A stretch of DNA of 64,000 bases from an uncultured Collinsella sp. (GTDB taxonomy: Bacteria > Actinomycetota > Coriobacteriia > Coriobacteriales > Coriobacteriaceae). The translations under genes were made by a program, and so were the position numbers. Below the pieces are notes generated by a model that made no database searches, had not been told where the DNA came from, and was given only the letters and a program-made list of their open reading frames with translations. The first letter of the stretch is position 1. Each line of letters begins with the position of its first letter. The stretch covers positions 4,343 to 68,342 of the forward strand of contig URWW01000003.1 of NCBI GenBank assembly GCA_900551665.1, in the 5' to 3' direction. Positions 9,884-19,020 of this stretch are shown here, piece after piece.

Positions 9884-10474
9884 ATGTTCAAAGGTGTTGC
9901 ATCGCGTGCACTGGGCGTGTTCGCGCTGTTTACCGTTGTCTGCGGCCTGGGCTATACGCTCGTCGTGACCGGCATCGCCCAGGTTGCGTTCCCGTATCAG
10001 GCGAACGGTTCACTCATCAAGGTCGACGACAAGATCGTGGGCTCCGAGCTGATCGGTCAGAACTTTGAGGATGAGGACCACATGTGGGGCCGCATTCAGA
10101 ACGTGACTATCGTCGAGGGGGAGGACGGCGGGCTCATGGCCTACGGCGCCCCGTCCAACCTCTCCCCGGCGAGCGAGGAGTACCGGCAGCTTGTGGACGA
10201 GCGCGTCGAGAAGATCCGCGCCGCCAATCCCGACGCCGGCATGGATGCCGTGCCCGTCGACCTGGTGACGTGTTCCGGTTCAGGGCTCGACCCCGAGATC
10301 TCCCCCGATGCTGCCGAGTACCAGGTACCGCGCCTGGCAAAGGCCACGGGCAAGAGCGAAGGCGAGGTGCGCGACATCATCGCCCAGTGCACCAAAGGCC
10401 GATTCCTGGGCGTCTTCGGCGAGCCCACGGTCAACGTGCTCAAGGTGAACCTCATGTTGGATGGTGTGCTGTAG
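9884..10474 (+). CDS. kdpC: KdpC, K+-ATPase assembly subunit
   Basis: Single-helix membrane subunit that joins KdpA and KdpB and is needed for assembly. 196 residues: an N-terminal membrane helix (ALGVFALFTVVCGLGYTLVVTGIAQVAF), the conserved GSELIGQNF segment, SNLSPASEEY, and the C-terminal GEPTVNVLKVNLML. The ATG at 9884 is preceded by GGAGG; a GTG at 9872 directly after the kdpB stop is a less likely start. Last gene of the operon, followed by a strong terminator. Confidence 0.95.
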   Translation: MFKGVASRALGVFALFTVVCGLGYTLVVTGIAQVAFPYQANGSLIKVDDKIVGSELIGQNFEDEDHMWGRIQNVTIVEGEDGGLMAYGAPSNLSPASEEYRQLVDERVEKIRAANPDAGMDAVPVDLVTCSGSGLDPEISPDAAEYQVPRLAKATGKSEGEVRDIIAQCTKGRFLGVFGEPTVNVLKVNLMLDGVL

Positions 10475-10500
10475 GCGGCGTTTTCGACTAGAGATGCTTG

Positions 10501-10540
10501 CATGCCCCCGGTGCGATCGCGCCGGGGGCATGATTGTTTT
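10501..10540 (+). terminator. Terminator of the kdpFABC operon
   Basis: Perfect 11-bp stem CATGCCCCCGG / CCGGGGGCATG (10501-10511 with 10522-10532) around a GC-rich loop that can extend the stem, then ATTGTTTT. Located 26 nt after the kdpC stop. Confidence 0.85.
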
Positions 10541-10577
10541 AACCAGCGGTTAGATTTTTCGCATCGCCGCCGATTTG

Positions 10578-10979
10578 ATGGGGGCGATTGTCGGGTTGAT
10601 CGAAATTGCGTTGAGGGATGGCCGCAAAGATGATGCGCTCGAGTGCGCGCACCGCGCTCAGCTGGCATTCGAGGCACTTGGTCAGCCTGCATGGATGAGT
10701 CTGATGCCGCGGCTGGCGGCCGTGACGGCATCGGGCGATTCTGGTGAGGCGATTGAGCTTCTTGATGCCGTCATGACCTCGTTGCATGGGGGCGACTCCG
10801 CGGCACTCCAGGGTCCGCTTTACCGCTATTCGGACCTGAATGACTTGACCGACTTGACGTCCAGGATGGGTGCGCTGCTGCTTTCGGAAGTCGAGAATGA
10901 AGACGAGTATGCTTTTGTGCGCGCAGTCCCTGCCTACCGTTCGTTCGTGGAGAAATGGAAGGCCGTGGGTTCGGTGTAG
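10578..10979 (+). CDS. Hypothetical helical protein, possibly a truncated gene
   Basis: 133 residues with host-like codon use. The sequence is mostly helical: GLIEIALRDGRKDDALECAHRAQLAFEALG and GDSGEAIELLDAVMTSL resemble tetratricopeptide-type helix pairs; the tail ends FVEKWKAVGSV. No signal peptide or membrane segment. There is no convincing ribosome site before the ATG (or the TTG one codon earlier), and a stop lies only 25 bp upstream in frame. It could be the surviving C-terminal half of a regulator with a TPR-like domain. I do not recognise the family. Confidence 0.5.
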   Translation: MGAIVGLIEIALRDGRKDDALECAHRAQLAFEALGQPAWMSLMPRLAAVTASGDSGEAIELLDAVMTSLHGGDSAALQGPLYRYSDLNDLTDLTSRMGALLLSEVENEDEYAFVRAVPAYRSFVEKWKAVGSV

Positions 10980-11146
10980 GGAGCGGCGCTCCGCCGTCCA
11001 AAAGGCTCGGACGCCCCGTGGACGCTCAGGCGGCGACCATTCCTTTTGGCGTATGCGCTCATGACCGCCCGCGCCGTCGAGCTGGTGGTGCTGCCGAGGG
11101 TATGATTATCGGACTATGCCACTCCGCGTGACGGGAGGTCCGTCTC

Positions 11147-11866
11147 ATGCTTTGGTTTACATCGGACACGCACTTCGGCCATGCCAACGTGCTGCATTTC
11201 ACCGATCGCCCGTTTGGCGATATCGCGCATATGAATCGCGTGCTCATCAACGCGATCAACGAGCGCGTGGCGCCCACCGACGACCTGTACATCCTCGGCG
11301 ATTTCTCGTATCAGATGACCGCAGACGAGGCGGCGGCGCTGCGCTCGAAGATCAATTGCCGCAAGGTGCACATCGTGCCGGGCAATCACGACAAGGACTG
11401 GACGCACAAGGACGTGGCGGGGACGTTCATCGTCGAGCCGCCCATCGTGCGCATCAATATCCATGGGCAGAAGATCGTGCTGTCGCACTATCCGCTCATG
11501 GAGTGGCAGTCCATGTCGCGCGGGTCCTGGCATCTGCATGGGCATATCCACAGCGCGGGTAGCGTGTATAACGAGCTCAACCGCAAGCAGGGTCTTATGC
11601 GCTACGACGTGGGCGTGGACGCGAACGACCTGGCGCCGGTGAGCCTGGACGAGATTCGCGCCTGGTTCGAGGGCGTGGAGTTCTACGGCCGTGCCCGCTG
11701 GTGGGAGTGGGTGAACGGGACGGGCGATCCTGCGGTGGCCGAGGATTGCGAGGTGGTCCGCGAGCTCATGGTCGAGGTGGATCGCGACCATGCGACCGCG
11801 CAGGAGTCTGCGGAGGCGTCGCGGCGTTGCGCCTCGGCGCTGCGGGAGCTCGGACTCGGACGCTAG
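11147..11866 (+). CDS. Calcineurin-like metallophosphoesterase
   Basis: Predicted cytoplasmic phosphoesterase binding two metal ions; substrate unknown. 239 residues. All five family motifs are in order: SDTHFGHANV (residues 6-15), GDFS, GNHD, SHYP and HGHIHSAG. These belong to the compact YfcE/MPPE type that acts on small phosphodiesters or on phosphate ends of nucleic acids. The C-terminal 70 residues are helical and acidic and not part of the core. Ribosome site GGGAGG lies 10 nt upstream; a TATGAT about 45 bp upstream could be the -10 element. Monocistronic; followed by an intergenic palindrome. Confidence 0.88.
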   Translation: MLWFTSDTHFGHANVLHFTDRPFGDIAHMNRVLINAINERVAPTDDLYILGDFSYQMTADEAAALRSKINCRKVHIVPGNHDKDWTHKDVAGTFIVEPPIVRINIHGQKIVLSHYPLMEWQSMSRGSWHLHGHIHSAGSVYNELNRKQGLMRYDVGVDANDLAPVSLDEIRAWFEGVEFYGRARWWEWVNGTGDPAVAEDCEVVRELMVEVDRDHATAQESAEASRRCASALRELGLGR

Positions 11867-11910
11867 CACCACGCGGAGCACCGGCCTTCGCTTCGAATGC
11901 ATGGGAATTC

Positions 11911-11945
11911 AACCTCAAATTAGGGACAGTCCCTCATTTGAGGTT
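11911..11945. repeat. Intergenic palindrome, copy 1 of 5
   Basis: Arms of 17 bp (AACCTCAAATTAGGGAC and its complement with one mismatch) around a central A. Member of the GGGAC-W-GTCCC palindrome family also at 13814, 16274, 19878 and 32320. Lies 44 bp after the metallophosphoesterase stop and ahead of pyrG. No U tract follows, so it is not a standard terminator. Confidence 0.9.
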
Positions 11946-11999
11946 GAGAGGGGCAATCGTTTCCAGTGCGTGAATTCGCCATGCTCCCCATCGTCATGA

Positions 12000-13685
<1,686 letters not shown>

Positions 13686-13813
13686 GCGCGCCACGTTCTC
13701 CACGAGGGGACAGGCACTCATTCCGTGAGTTTCATCGCCTATGAGACGCCGCGCGTCGAGCGCGCTCATGCATCCCTACTGCCTTTTTGATGCGCGTCGC
13801 ATCGCTTTGAGAA

Positions 13814-13854
13814 CGCCGCCTCAATTAAGGGACTGTCCCTTAATTGAGGCGGCG
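13814..13854. repeat. Intergenic palindrome, copy 2 of 5 (perfect 20-bp arms)
   Basis: Longest copy: 20-bp perfect arms starting CGCCGCCTCAATTAAGGGAC around a single central T. It sits between the convergent pyrG and MetE-like genes and could form a very stable hairpin on either strand. No U tract follows. Confidence 0.93.
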
Positions 13855-13887
13855 TGTCATGTGCCATCGTTGCCGATGAGTCTTTAG

Positions 13888-15006
13888 TTAGGCCCCCCAG
13901 ACCTCCTCGGCGATGCTGCGCACGAGCGCGATCTTGGCCCACTGCTCGTCCTCGGTGAGCTTGTTGCCGATCTCGCAGCTGGCAAATCCGCACTGCGGGG
14001 AGAGGCAGAGGTCCTCGAGCGGGACGAAGCGCGCGGCCTCGTGGATGCGCGCGATCACGGCGTCGCGGTCCTCAAGCTCGGGGCGCTTGGTGGTCACCAG
14101 GCCGAGGACGACCTTCTTGTCCGGCGCCACGTGCGCGAGCGGCTCGAAGCCGCCGGAGCGCTCGTCGTCGAACTCCAGGTAGAAGGCGTCGACGTTCTCG
14201 CGCGCGAACAGGATGGGGGCCACCAGGTCGTACGGGCCACTCGAGGCGTGGGTGGAGTGATAGTTGCCGCGGCACACGTGCGTGGTGACGGCCATGTCGG
14301 TGGGGCGCCCCTCGAGCGCGAGGTTGTTTACGCGCAGGTACTTCTCGGCCTCGGCTTCGGGCGTGGAGCCGGCGGCGTGGATGCCCGCCTGGAAGTGCTC
14401 GTCAACGAGCGCGCCCCAGGTGCAGTCATCGAGCTGCAGGTTGCGGCAGCCCGCGGCGTAAAGTTCGGCGATCACGGTGCGGTACGCGGCGCCGATATCC
14501 TCGAGCAGCTCGTCCTCGTTCGGGTAGAAGCTGTGCGTGCGCTCGGCCGCCGCCTCGTCACGGTAAAGCTCGAGCAGGAGCTGGGCGGGGGCGGGGATGG
14601 TCTGCTTAGCCGTGTGCCCAGGCTCCTCGAGCGCCTGAACGAACTTGAAGTGCTCGACGAAGGGGTGGTTCTCACCGGAGATCTTGCCCGTGAGGGCGGC
14701 CGAGCCGTGCGTGGTCTCCTCGCCCACGAAGAAATAGCCATGGTCGAGCTCCACGTGCTCAATCCCGCCGAGTCCCCACATGAAGTCGAGGTGCCAGTAG
14801 GAGCGGCGGAACTCTCCGTCGGTGAGCAGCGGCAGACCAGCGTCCTTCTGCTTGGCGACGAGCTCGGCGATGCAGGCATTCTCGACGGCGATGAGACCTG
14901 CGTCGTCAAGTTTGCCGGCGGCGTGTGCGGCTCGGGCCTCCTTGAGCGCCTCCGGGCGCAGGAAGCTACCGACGACGTCGAATCGGGTGGGTGCGATGGC
15001 GGCCAT
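13888..15006 (-). CDS. MetE C-terminal-like (YxjG/YxjH-type) methionine synthase family protein
   Basis: Predicted cobalamin-independent methyltransferase of the UROD/MetE fold. 372 residues, about half a full MetE, matching the stand-alone YxjG/YxjH type. Visible: FDVVGSFLRPEALKEAR at the N-terminus, LTDGEFRRSYWHLDFMWG, LDDCTWGALVD, the zinc-ligand region THVCRGNYHST, and the C-terminal zinc Cys in SPQCGFAS. Full MetE has an extra folate-binding half that is absent here, so the methyl donor is uncertain. The ATG at 15006 follows AAAGGA. A LysR gene lies just upstream in the same direction with a palindrome between, suggesting control by sulfur-amino-acid status (inference). Confidence 0.88.
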   Translation of the reverse strand: MAAIAPTRFDVVGSFLRPEALKEARAAHAAGKLDDAGLIAVENACIAELVAKQKDAGLPLLTDGEFRRSYWHLDFMWGLGGIEHVELDHGYFFVGEETTHGSAALTGKISGENHPFVEHFKFVQALEEPGHTAKQTIPAPAQLLLELYRDEAAAERTHSFYPNEDELLEDIGAAYRTVIAELYAAGCRNLQLDDCTWGALVDEHFQAGIHAAGSTPEAEAEKYLRVNNLALEGRPTDMAVTTHVCRGNYHSTHASSGPYDLVAPILFARENVDAFYLEFDDERSGGFEPLAHVAPDKKVVLGLVTTKRPELEDRDAVIARIHEAARFVPLEDLCLSPQCGFASCEIGNKLTEDEQWAKIALVRSIAEEVWGA

Positions 15007-15097
15007 GATGGGTTCCTTTCGATAGATGCGATATCTGATGAAAGGAGTATGCGGGACGCGCATCCGATTGGGAAATACTTAAAACAATCTAATATCG

Positions 15098-15112
15098 ATA
15101 GGAAAAACCTAT
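15098..15112. promoter_or_regulatory. Candidate LysR-type operator (ATAGG-N5-CCTAT)
   Basis: Perfect 15-bp palindrome ATAGGAAAAACCTAT, of the form ATA-N9-TAT that LysR regulators of methionine/cysteine genes commonly bind. It lies 92 bp upstream of the MetE-like start and 40 bp after the lysR stop, in an AT-rich stretch (about 15070-15125). Link to the neighbouring LysR protein is inference. Confidence 0.55.
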
Positions 15113-15152
15113 GGAGATAGGTGGGTAACGAAGGCTTTCGATCCCATGGTCA

Positions 15153-16052
15153 TCACGGGATATGCGTGCGGATAGCCTCGACGAACGCCTTCCCATAGCG
15201 GGAGAGGTGGGTGTCGCGCCGCGTGACGATGCCGACTTCCATGCGGTCGTCGACCTCGAGTGGGACGGCGATGATGTCCTCGCCGTTGAGCTCGTGCGAG
15301 ATCACGCCCGAGCACACCGTGTAACCATCGAGGCCTATGAGCAGGTTGAACAGGGTCGCGCGGTCGCGCACGCGAATGTTCTTGGAGCGGCCGAGCGTGG
15401 ACAACGGTTCCTCGGAGAAGTAGAACGAGTTGAAATCCCCCTGCTCGTAGGAGAGGTACGGATAGTCTGCGAGATCCTCGAGCGTGACCGAGGCACGTCC
15501 CGACAGGGGATGGGTCGAGGAGAGGAACACGTGTGCGGCGCATGAGAACAAGGGCTTGAATTCGAGTTCCTCGGCGCGCAGCATGCGGCCGATCACGTCG
15601 CGATTGGCATCAGATAGGTAAATCACGCCGAGTTCGCTCTTCATATGGGCGACGTCCTCGATGATCTCGTGCGTCTGCTCCTCGCGCAGGGTGAACTCGT
15701 AGCGCGCGGCGTCGTATGCGCGAATCACGTCGACGAAGGCGTTCACAGCGAACGAGTAGTGCTGGCAGGAGACGGCGAAGCGGGGCACGGGTTCGGTGTC
15801 GCGTTTGTAACGCTCCTCGAGCAGGTCCGCCTGTTCGAGTACTTGGCGGGCGTAGCCGAGGAACGTCTGGCCCTCGGTGGTGGTCACCATGCCCTTGCTC
15901 GTCCGATCGAACACGGTGATCCCCATCTCGCGCTCCAGGTCGCGCACGGCGGCTGTCACGCTCGGCTGCGACACGAACAGGCGCCGCGCCGCCTCGGTGA
16001 CGCTGCCACACGAGGCCACCTCGACGATGTATCTGAGTTGTTGGAGTTTCAT
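15153..16052 (-). CDS. LysR-family transcriptional regulator
   Basis: 299 residues. N-terminal winged HTH MKLQQLRYIVEVASCGSVTE followed by ARRLFVSQPSVTAAVRDLE, then an effector-binding domain (residues about 88-295) of the periplasmic-binding-protein type. The ATG at 16052 follows GAGAGGC; an earlier in-frame ATG at 16082 is rejected because the HTH would be displaced. It is cotranscribed with, or upstream of, the MetE-like gene with 146 bp between. The likely ligand is a sulfur amino acid or its precursor, as in MetR/CmbR relatives, but this rests on neighbourhood only. Confidence 0.88.
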   Translation of the reverse strand: MKLQQLRYIVEVASCGSVTEAARRLFVSQPSVTAAVRDLEREMGITVFDRTSKGMVTTTEGQTFLGYARQVLEQADLLEERYKRDTEPVPRFAVSCQHYSFAVNAFVDVIRAYDAARYEFTLREEQTHEIIEDVAHMKSELGVIYLSDANRDVIGRMLRAEELEFKPLFSCAAHVFLSSTHPLSGRASVTLEDLADYPYLSYEQGDFNSFYFSEEPLSTLGRSKNIRVRDRATLFNLLIGLDGYTVCSGVISHELNGEDIIAVPLEVDDRMEVGIVTRRDTHLSRYGKAFVEAIRTHIP

Positions 16053-16395
16053 GGGTTGCCTCTCATCGATGGTGGGGTGCACCGGTCACGAGAGCACTTT
16101 ACAGCTCTTCAATCATATTTCACACCGAAGGGGGCTCACATGGTTAAACAAACAGCTGGTCGGGACGCTCTGGTTTTACGGGCGCATGGACGTCACCCTG
16201 ATGGGTCACCGCACCTTCGCCGAGGTCGTGTGCGCGCGCTAAGTCTTGGCGCTGTTCCCGGTCGGTATCACCACCTCAATTTAGGGACAGTCCCTAAATT
16301 GAGGCGGAGGTTAGCCTCATTTCAAGGCGTTAAGGCCGCATGATTTTTGTGCTTACGTCATCTTTTGCTGTGATTTTATTGGCACGGGAGAGTGC
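16053..16395. other. Intergenic region with palindrome and a possible gene remnant
   Basis: About 340 bp between lysR (minus) and the DUF4160 operator. It contains palindrome copy 3 (16274-16304). A plus-strand frame ending at 16242 (LWFYGRMDVTLMGHRTFAEV) reads like the last 30 residues of a protein, but has no plausible start or ribosome site and is probably a remnant or chance. I see nothing else that is supportable. Confidence 0.4.
16274..16304. repeat. Intergenic palindrome, copy 3 of 5
   Basis: Perfect 15-bp arms CCTCAATTTAGGGAC around a central A. Same family as the copies at 11911, 13814, 19878 and 32320. Confidence 0.93.
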
Positions 16396-16427
16396 TGTAG
16401 TATATCACGATACCGTGATATACTACA
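16396..16427. promoter_or_regulatory. Perfect 32-bp operator palindrome with embedded -10 box
   Basis: Arms TGTAGTATATCACG and CGTGATATACTACA, 14 bp each and perfect, with spacer ATAC. The right arm contains TATACT (16419-16424), a good -10 element for the DUF4160 gene that starts 30 bp downstream. A bound repressor would cover the promoter, as in autoregulated toxin-antitoxin operons. The likely binder is the HTH part of the DUF2442 protein (inference). Confidence 0.8.
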
Positions 16428-16453
16428 ATTAACCTAGCCTTAGGAGGTCAAAC

Positions 16454-16708
16454 ATGCCTGTGCTTGCGCGCTTTTACGGCATCGTCATCCGCATGTATTT
16501 CCTCGGCGCCGAGCATAACCCTCCGCATATTCATGCTATTTACGGAGACGATACCGCTGCGTTCGATATTCGGACTGGCGAGATGCTCGACGGCAATCTT
16601 CCGCCCCGCGCCGCGGCACTCGTGAGGGAATGGATGTCTTTGCATGCGGAAGAGCTTTTGCGCATGTGGGAAACCCAGGAGTTTAATAAGATCGATTCCT
16701 TGGAGTAG
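16454..16708 (+). CDS. DUF4160 protein, first gene of a putative toxin-antitoxin-like pair
   Basis: 84 residues; the family hallmark is the N-terminal RFYGIVIRMYFLGAEHNPPHIHAIYGDDTAAFDI, with the conserved H-N-PPHIH-Y-G pattern. DUF4160 genes are often found next to DUF2442 genes and the pair has been proposed as a type II toxin-antitoxin system; the biochemical role is not established to my knowledge. Ribosome site AGGAGG lies 6 nt before the ATG. The next gene starts 9 nt after the stop. The promoter carries a perfect operator. Codon use is less GC-rich than neighbours, hinting at transfer. Confidence 0.85.
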   Translation: MPVLARFYGIVIRMYFLGAEHNPPHIHAIYGDDTAAFDIRTGEMLDGNLPPRAAALVREWMSLHAEELLRMWETQEFNKIDSLE

Positions 16709-16717
16709 GAGGCTGCG

Positions 16718-17164
16718 ATGTTTCACAAGGTGAAGGAAGTTTTTCCGTTACCGGACATGAGGCTTTGCGTGCGCTTTGCGAACGGTTCTACGAAGCAGTA
16801 CAACGTCGGCAGTCTGATGGACCGCCTTCCCATGTTTGAGGCGCTGAAAGAAGCTCATCTATTTGAGGACGTCCAGGTTGATGTGGGCGGCTATGGTGTT
16901 GTCTGGAATGACGAACTTGACCTTTCATGCGATGAACTTTGGGATCACGGCATTGAAGTTCAGACTCCTTTCGACGGTCTGATGTCCTTCTCGGATGCGA
17001 GCGAGCTTTGGGGCTTGAGCGAATCGGCTCTTCGCAAGGCGGTTGCATACGGCAAAATCGCACCCGGTGTCGATGCCCGCAAATTCGGCAAACAGTGGGT
17101 CGTGACGCGAGATGCCATGTATCGCGAGTATGGTGACCCCGAAAGAACGCGGCCTGCTGCATAG
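16718..17164 (+). CDS. DUF2442 protein fused to a helix-turn-helix domain
   Basis: 148 residues. Residues 1-80 are DUF2442 (VKEVFPLPDMRLCVRFANGS, MFEALKEAHLFEDVQVDVGG, VWNDELDLSCDELWDHG). Residues about 90-140 form a second segment, SDASELWGLSESALRKAVAY and GKQWVVTRDAMYREYG, that looks like an excisionase/MerR-type HTH with its K-x-G-x-W-V wing. Stand-alone DUF2442 proteins are about 80 residues, so this is a fusion supplying its own DNA-binding domain. It is the best candidate to bind the palindrome at 16396-16427. Ribosome site AGGAGG. Confidence 0.83.
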   Translation: MFHKVKEVFPLPDMRLCVRFANGSTKQYNVGSLMDRLPMFEALKEAHLFEDVQVDVGGYGVVWNDELDLSCDELWDHGIEVQTPFDGLMSFSDASELWGLSESALRKAVAYGKIAPGVDARKFGKQWVVTRDAMYREYGDPERTRPAA

Positions 17165-17206
17165 CGAGTACTCAACTTGCATGGGTATTTTGGCGGGATA
17201 CTGATA

Positions 17207-18130
17207 CTACCGCTGCATGCGCGCATAGAGGGCAACTGCGACGAAGCCGGTGATTCCCGAAAAGACGAGCGCCAGCAGCGCGGGCGTGTGCAGCGCGGTC
17301 GTGCTGCTTACATGTATCCATAATCCTGCGTGAATCGGCAATATGATCGCTGGAAACGAGAGCTGCGCCACGCAGGCGGCGATGAAGCCGACCACCATGA
17401 TTCCGAACGCCGCAGCGCGGTTGGGGATGAGGCGGTACAGCGCGAGCGCGCAGGCGATGAATGATTCGTTGACGGTCAAGGCGAGTGCAAGTCGGGGCGC
17501 GAGCGACGCGAGGACTGCCCCGAGGAGGTTCGCCTGCCCTGCCCGCAGGCTCAGCGCGATTGCAATCGCGACGACGGTGGCGGCGTAGGGGGCCTGTACG
17601 GGAAGTGATGCGGTGAGAAGGTCGCCAACTGCCAGTCGCCAAGGCGATGTGCCGCGCGCCCGCGAGACCGCTCGGGCGTCCGTCGCATAGAGGGCCCCGC
17701 AAAGGCGTCCGCATACCGCCAGCGTGGTGAACGGCAGGAACACCGTCGCGGCAAGTGCCGAGCACACGATCGCTTCGACGGCGGATGTCCCGACGTTTGC
17801 AGCCCAATAAGCAGGGTCGGGTGCAAAACCGATACCCGAATCCTCGGTGAGGGCGAACATCCACGAGCCGTCACCGGCGAACAGAAAGACGAGGCTTGCA
17901 ATCGCAGTTCCGGCAAATGCCAGAAGCCCAAGATGAGCTCGCACGCCCACAAGGAGCGACGCCGCCGTAACGCGGGGGTGCTGGGCGGGGGCGCGTCGCG
18001 GGCCGGTGGGTTTGGGGGTCGAGTTGCCCCGCGCCCCGGCGGCTTTGGCGAGCGCGTTGCGATCGGGAGAGACGCCATGATTGAGGAACGCGAGATTCCG
18101 TGCGGACGGGCATTGCTTTTCGTAATTCAT
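17207..18130 (-). CDS. ABC-2-type permease, second subunit
   Basis: 307 residues with about six hydrophobic segments (for example LGLLAFAGTAIASLVFLFAG, ALAATVFLPFTTLAVCGRL, LLALVFSGITGFVAVALYA), beginning with a basic cytoplasmic stretch of about 60 residues rich in Pro, Ala and Arg. The ATG at 18130 overlaps the stop of the preceding permease gene as ATGA, and GGAGG precedes it, so the two are translationally coupled. The open frame continues to 18691 but that extension lies within the other permease gene. Substrate unknown; the ATPase plus two-permease layout resembles LanFEG-type exporters. Confidence 0.75.
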   Translation of the reverse strand: MNYEKQCPSARNLAFLNHGVSPDRNALAKAAGARGNSTPKPTGPRRAPAQHPRVTAASLLVGVRAHLGLLAFAGTAIASLVFLFAGDGSWMFALTEDSGIGFAPDPAYWAANVGTSAVEAIVCSALAATVFLPFTTLAVCGRLCGALYATDARAVSRARGTSPWRLAVGDLLTASLPVQAPYAATVVAIAIALSLRAGQANLLGAVLASLAPRLALALTVNESFIACALALYRLIPNRAAAFGIMVVGFIAACVAQLSFPAIILPIHAGLWIHVSSTTALHTPALLALVFSGITGFVAVALYARMQR

Positions 18131-19020
18131 CGACACGCCTCCTGGCAATTGCAAATCGCATACGTAAGTACCGAGGCGATGACACAAATGCCTGCGCCTG
18201 CAGCCGCGCCCGCCACAAGCGAAGCCTCGGATATGTTGAGCGAGCATGTGTGCATGAGCCAGACAGTGGGGCTCATCCAAGCAGCTATCGGCGCGTTTCC
18301 CGCGATGTACGCCCTTGGGTATGCAAGCAGCGGGCCGATGTTGAGCAGCAGGGACAGGAAGAGTGCGAGAAGGGGCATTCTGCAGACGGCGGCAATGAGG
18401 GCGGACATCGTGTGAATTGCGCATAAGAGCAGGCAGTTCGTCAGTATGATTGCGAGCGCCGTACCCCATGCGGTGCCGGTGAGCGGCGGCCCGTACGTCA
18501 AGGTTTTGAATGCAAAAGCGCCGGTGCATGAAAGGAAATATGCAAGCGATAGCGCAATCGTCTGCGGTATCACCCGCGCAAGGACAGCCGCGCCTCCCGG
18601 CATACCTTTCGCTTGGGAGAGTTGGGCTGTCGTCTCGGCGATGCCGACTCCGGCAGCGGTGACGCCCGCGATTGCCGCAGCTGGTATCCACGCGATCGTG
18701 TAGACGAGCGACGCGCGGAGGACGGATTCCGCCACGTGACCAGGGACGATGATATCGCCGGCGAATCCAATGGTGGTCCCCACGGCCGCATTCGGGTCTC
18801 CCGCCACCATGAAGAGCGGTCCGTTGTCGGGGTTCAAGATGGTTGCGATGCAGGTAATCAGGGCGAGAGCGGTAAGGGGGATTAACCGCTCGATGCGGCA
18901 GGCGAGGAAGAACCCGCCGGTAAGAGATCGCTTAATCGCCGACGGGGTTCCCGAGCGCTTCTTTGTCGAGCAACCCAAGTGCCGCTTGCGGGGATGCGTG
19001 CATGGGGCGTCACCGGACAT
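18127..19020 (-). CDS. ABC-2-type permease, first subunit
   Basis: 297 residues. A cytoplasmic N-terminus rich in Lys, Arg and Cys (about 40 residues) is followed by about six membrane segments (LIPLTALALITCIATIL, YTIAWIPAAAIAGVTAAGVG, TALAIILTNCLLLCAIHTM, LVAGAAAGAGICVIASVLTY). The start at 19020 is favoured because GGGAG sits 9 nt upstream; the ATG at 19029 would abut the ribosome site. It overlaps the ATPase gene by 11 nt and the next permease gene by 4 nt. Forms an exporter with its neighbours; substrate not deducible. Confidence 0.75.
   Translation of the reverse strand: MSGDAPCTHPRKRHLGCSTKKRSGTPSAIKRSLTGGFFLACRIERLIPLTALALITCIATILNPDNGPLFMVAGDPNAAVGTTIGFAGDIIVPGHVAESVLRASLVYTIAWIPAAAIAGVTAAGVGIAETTAQLSQAKGMPGGAAVLARVIPQTIALSLAYFLSCTGAFAFKTLTYGPPLTGTAWGTALAIILTNCLLLCAIHTMSALIAAVCRMPLLALFLSLLLNIGPLLAYPRAYIAGNAPIAAWMSPTVWLMHTCSLNISEASLVAGAAAGAGICVIASVLTYAICNCQEACR

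Noticed and set aside
13686..13813. Possible gene or regulatory element after pyrG
   Set aside because: No ORF, hairpin or repeat that I can support apart from the palindrome that follows.
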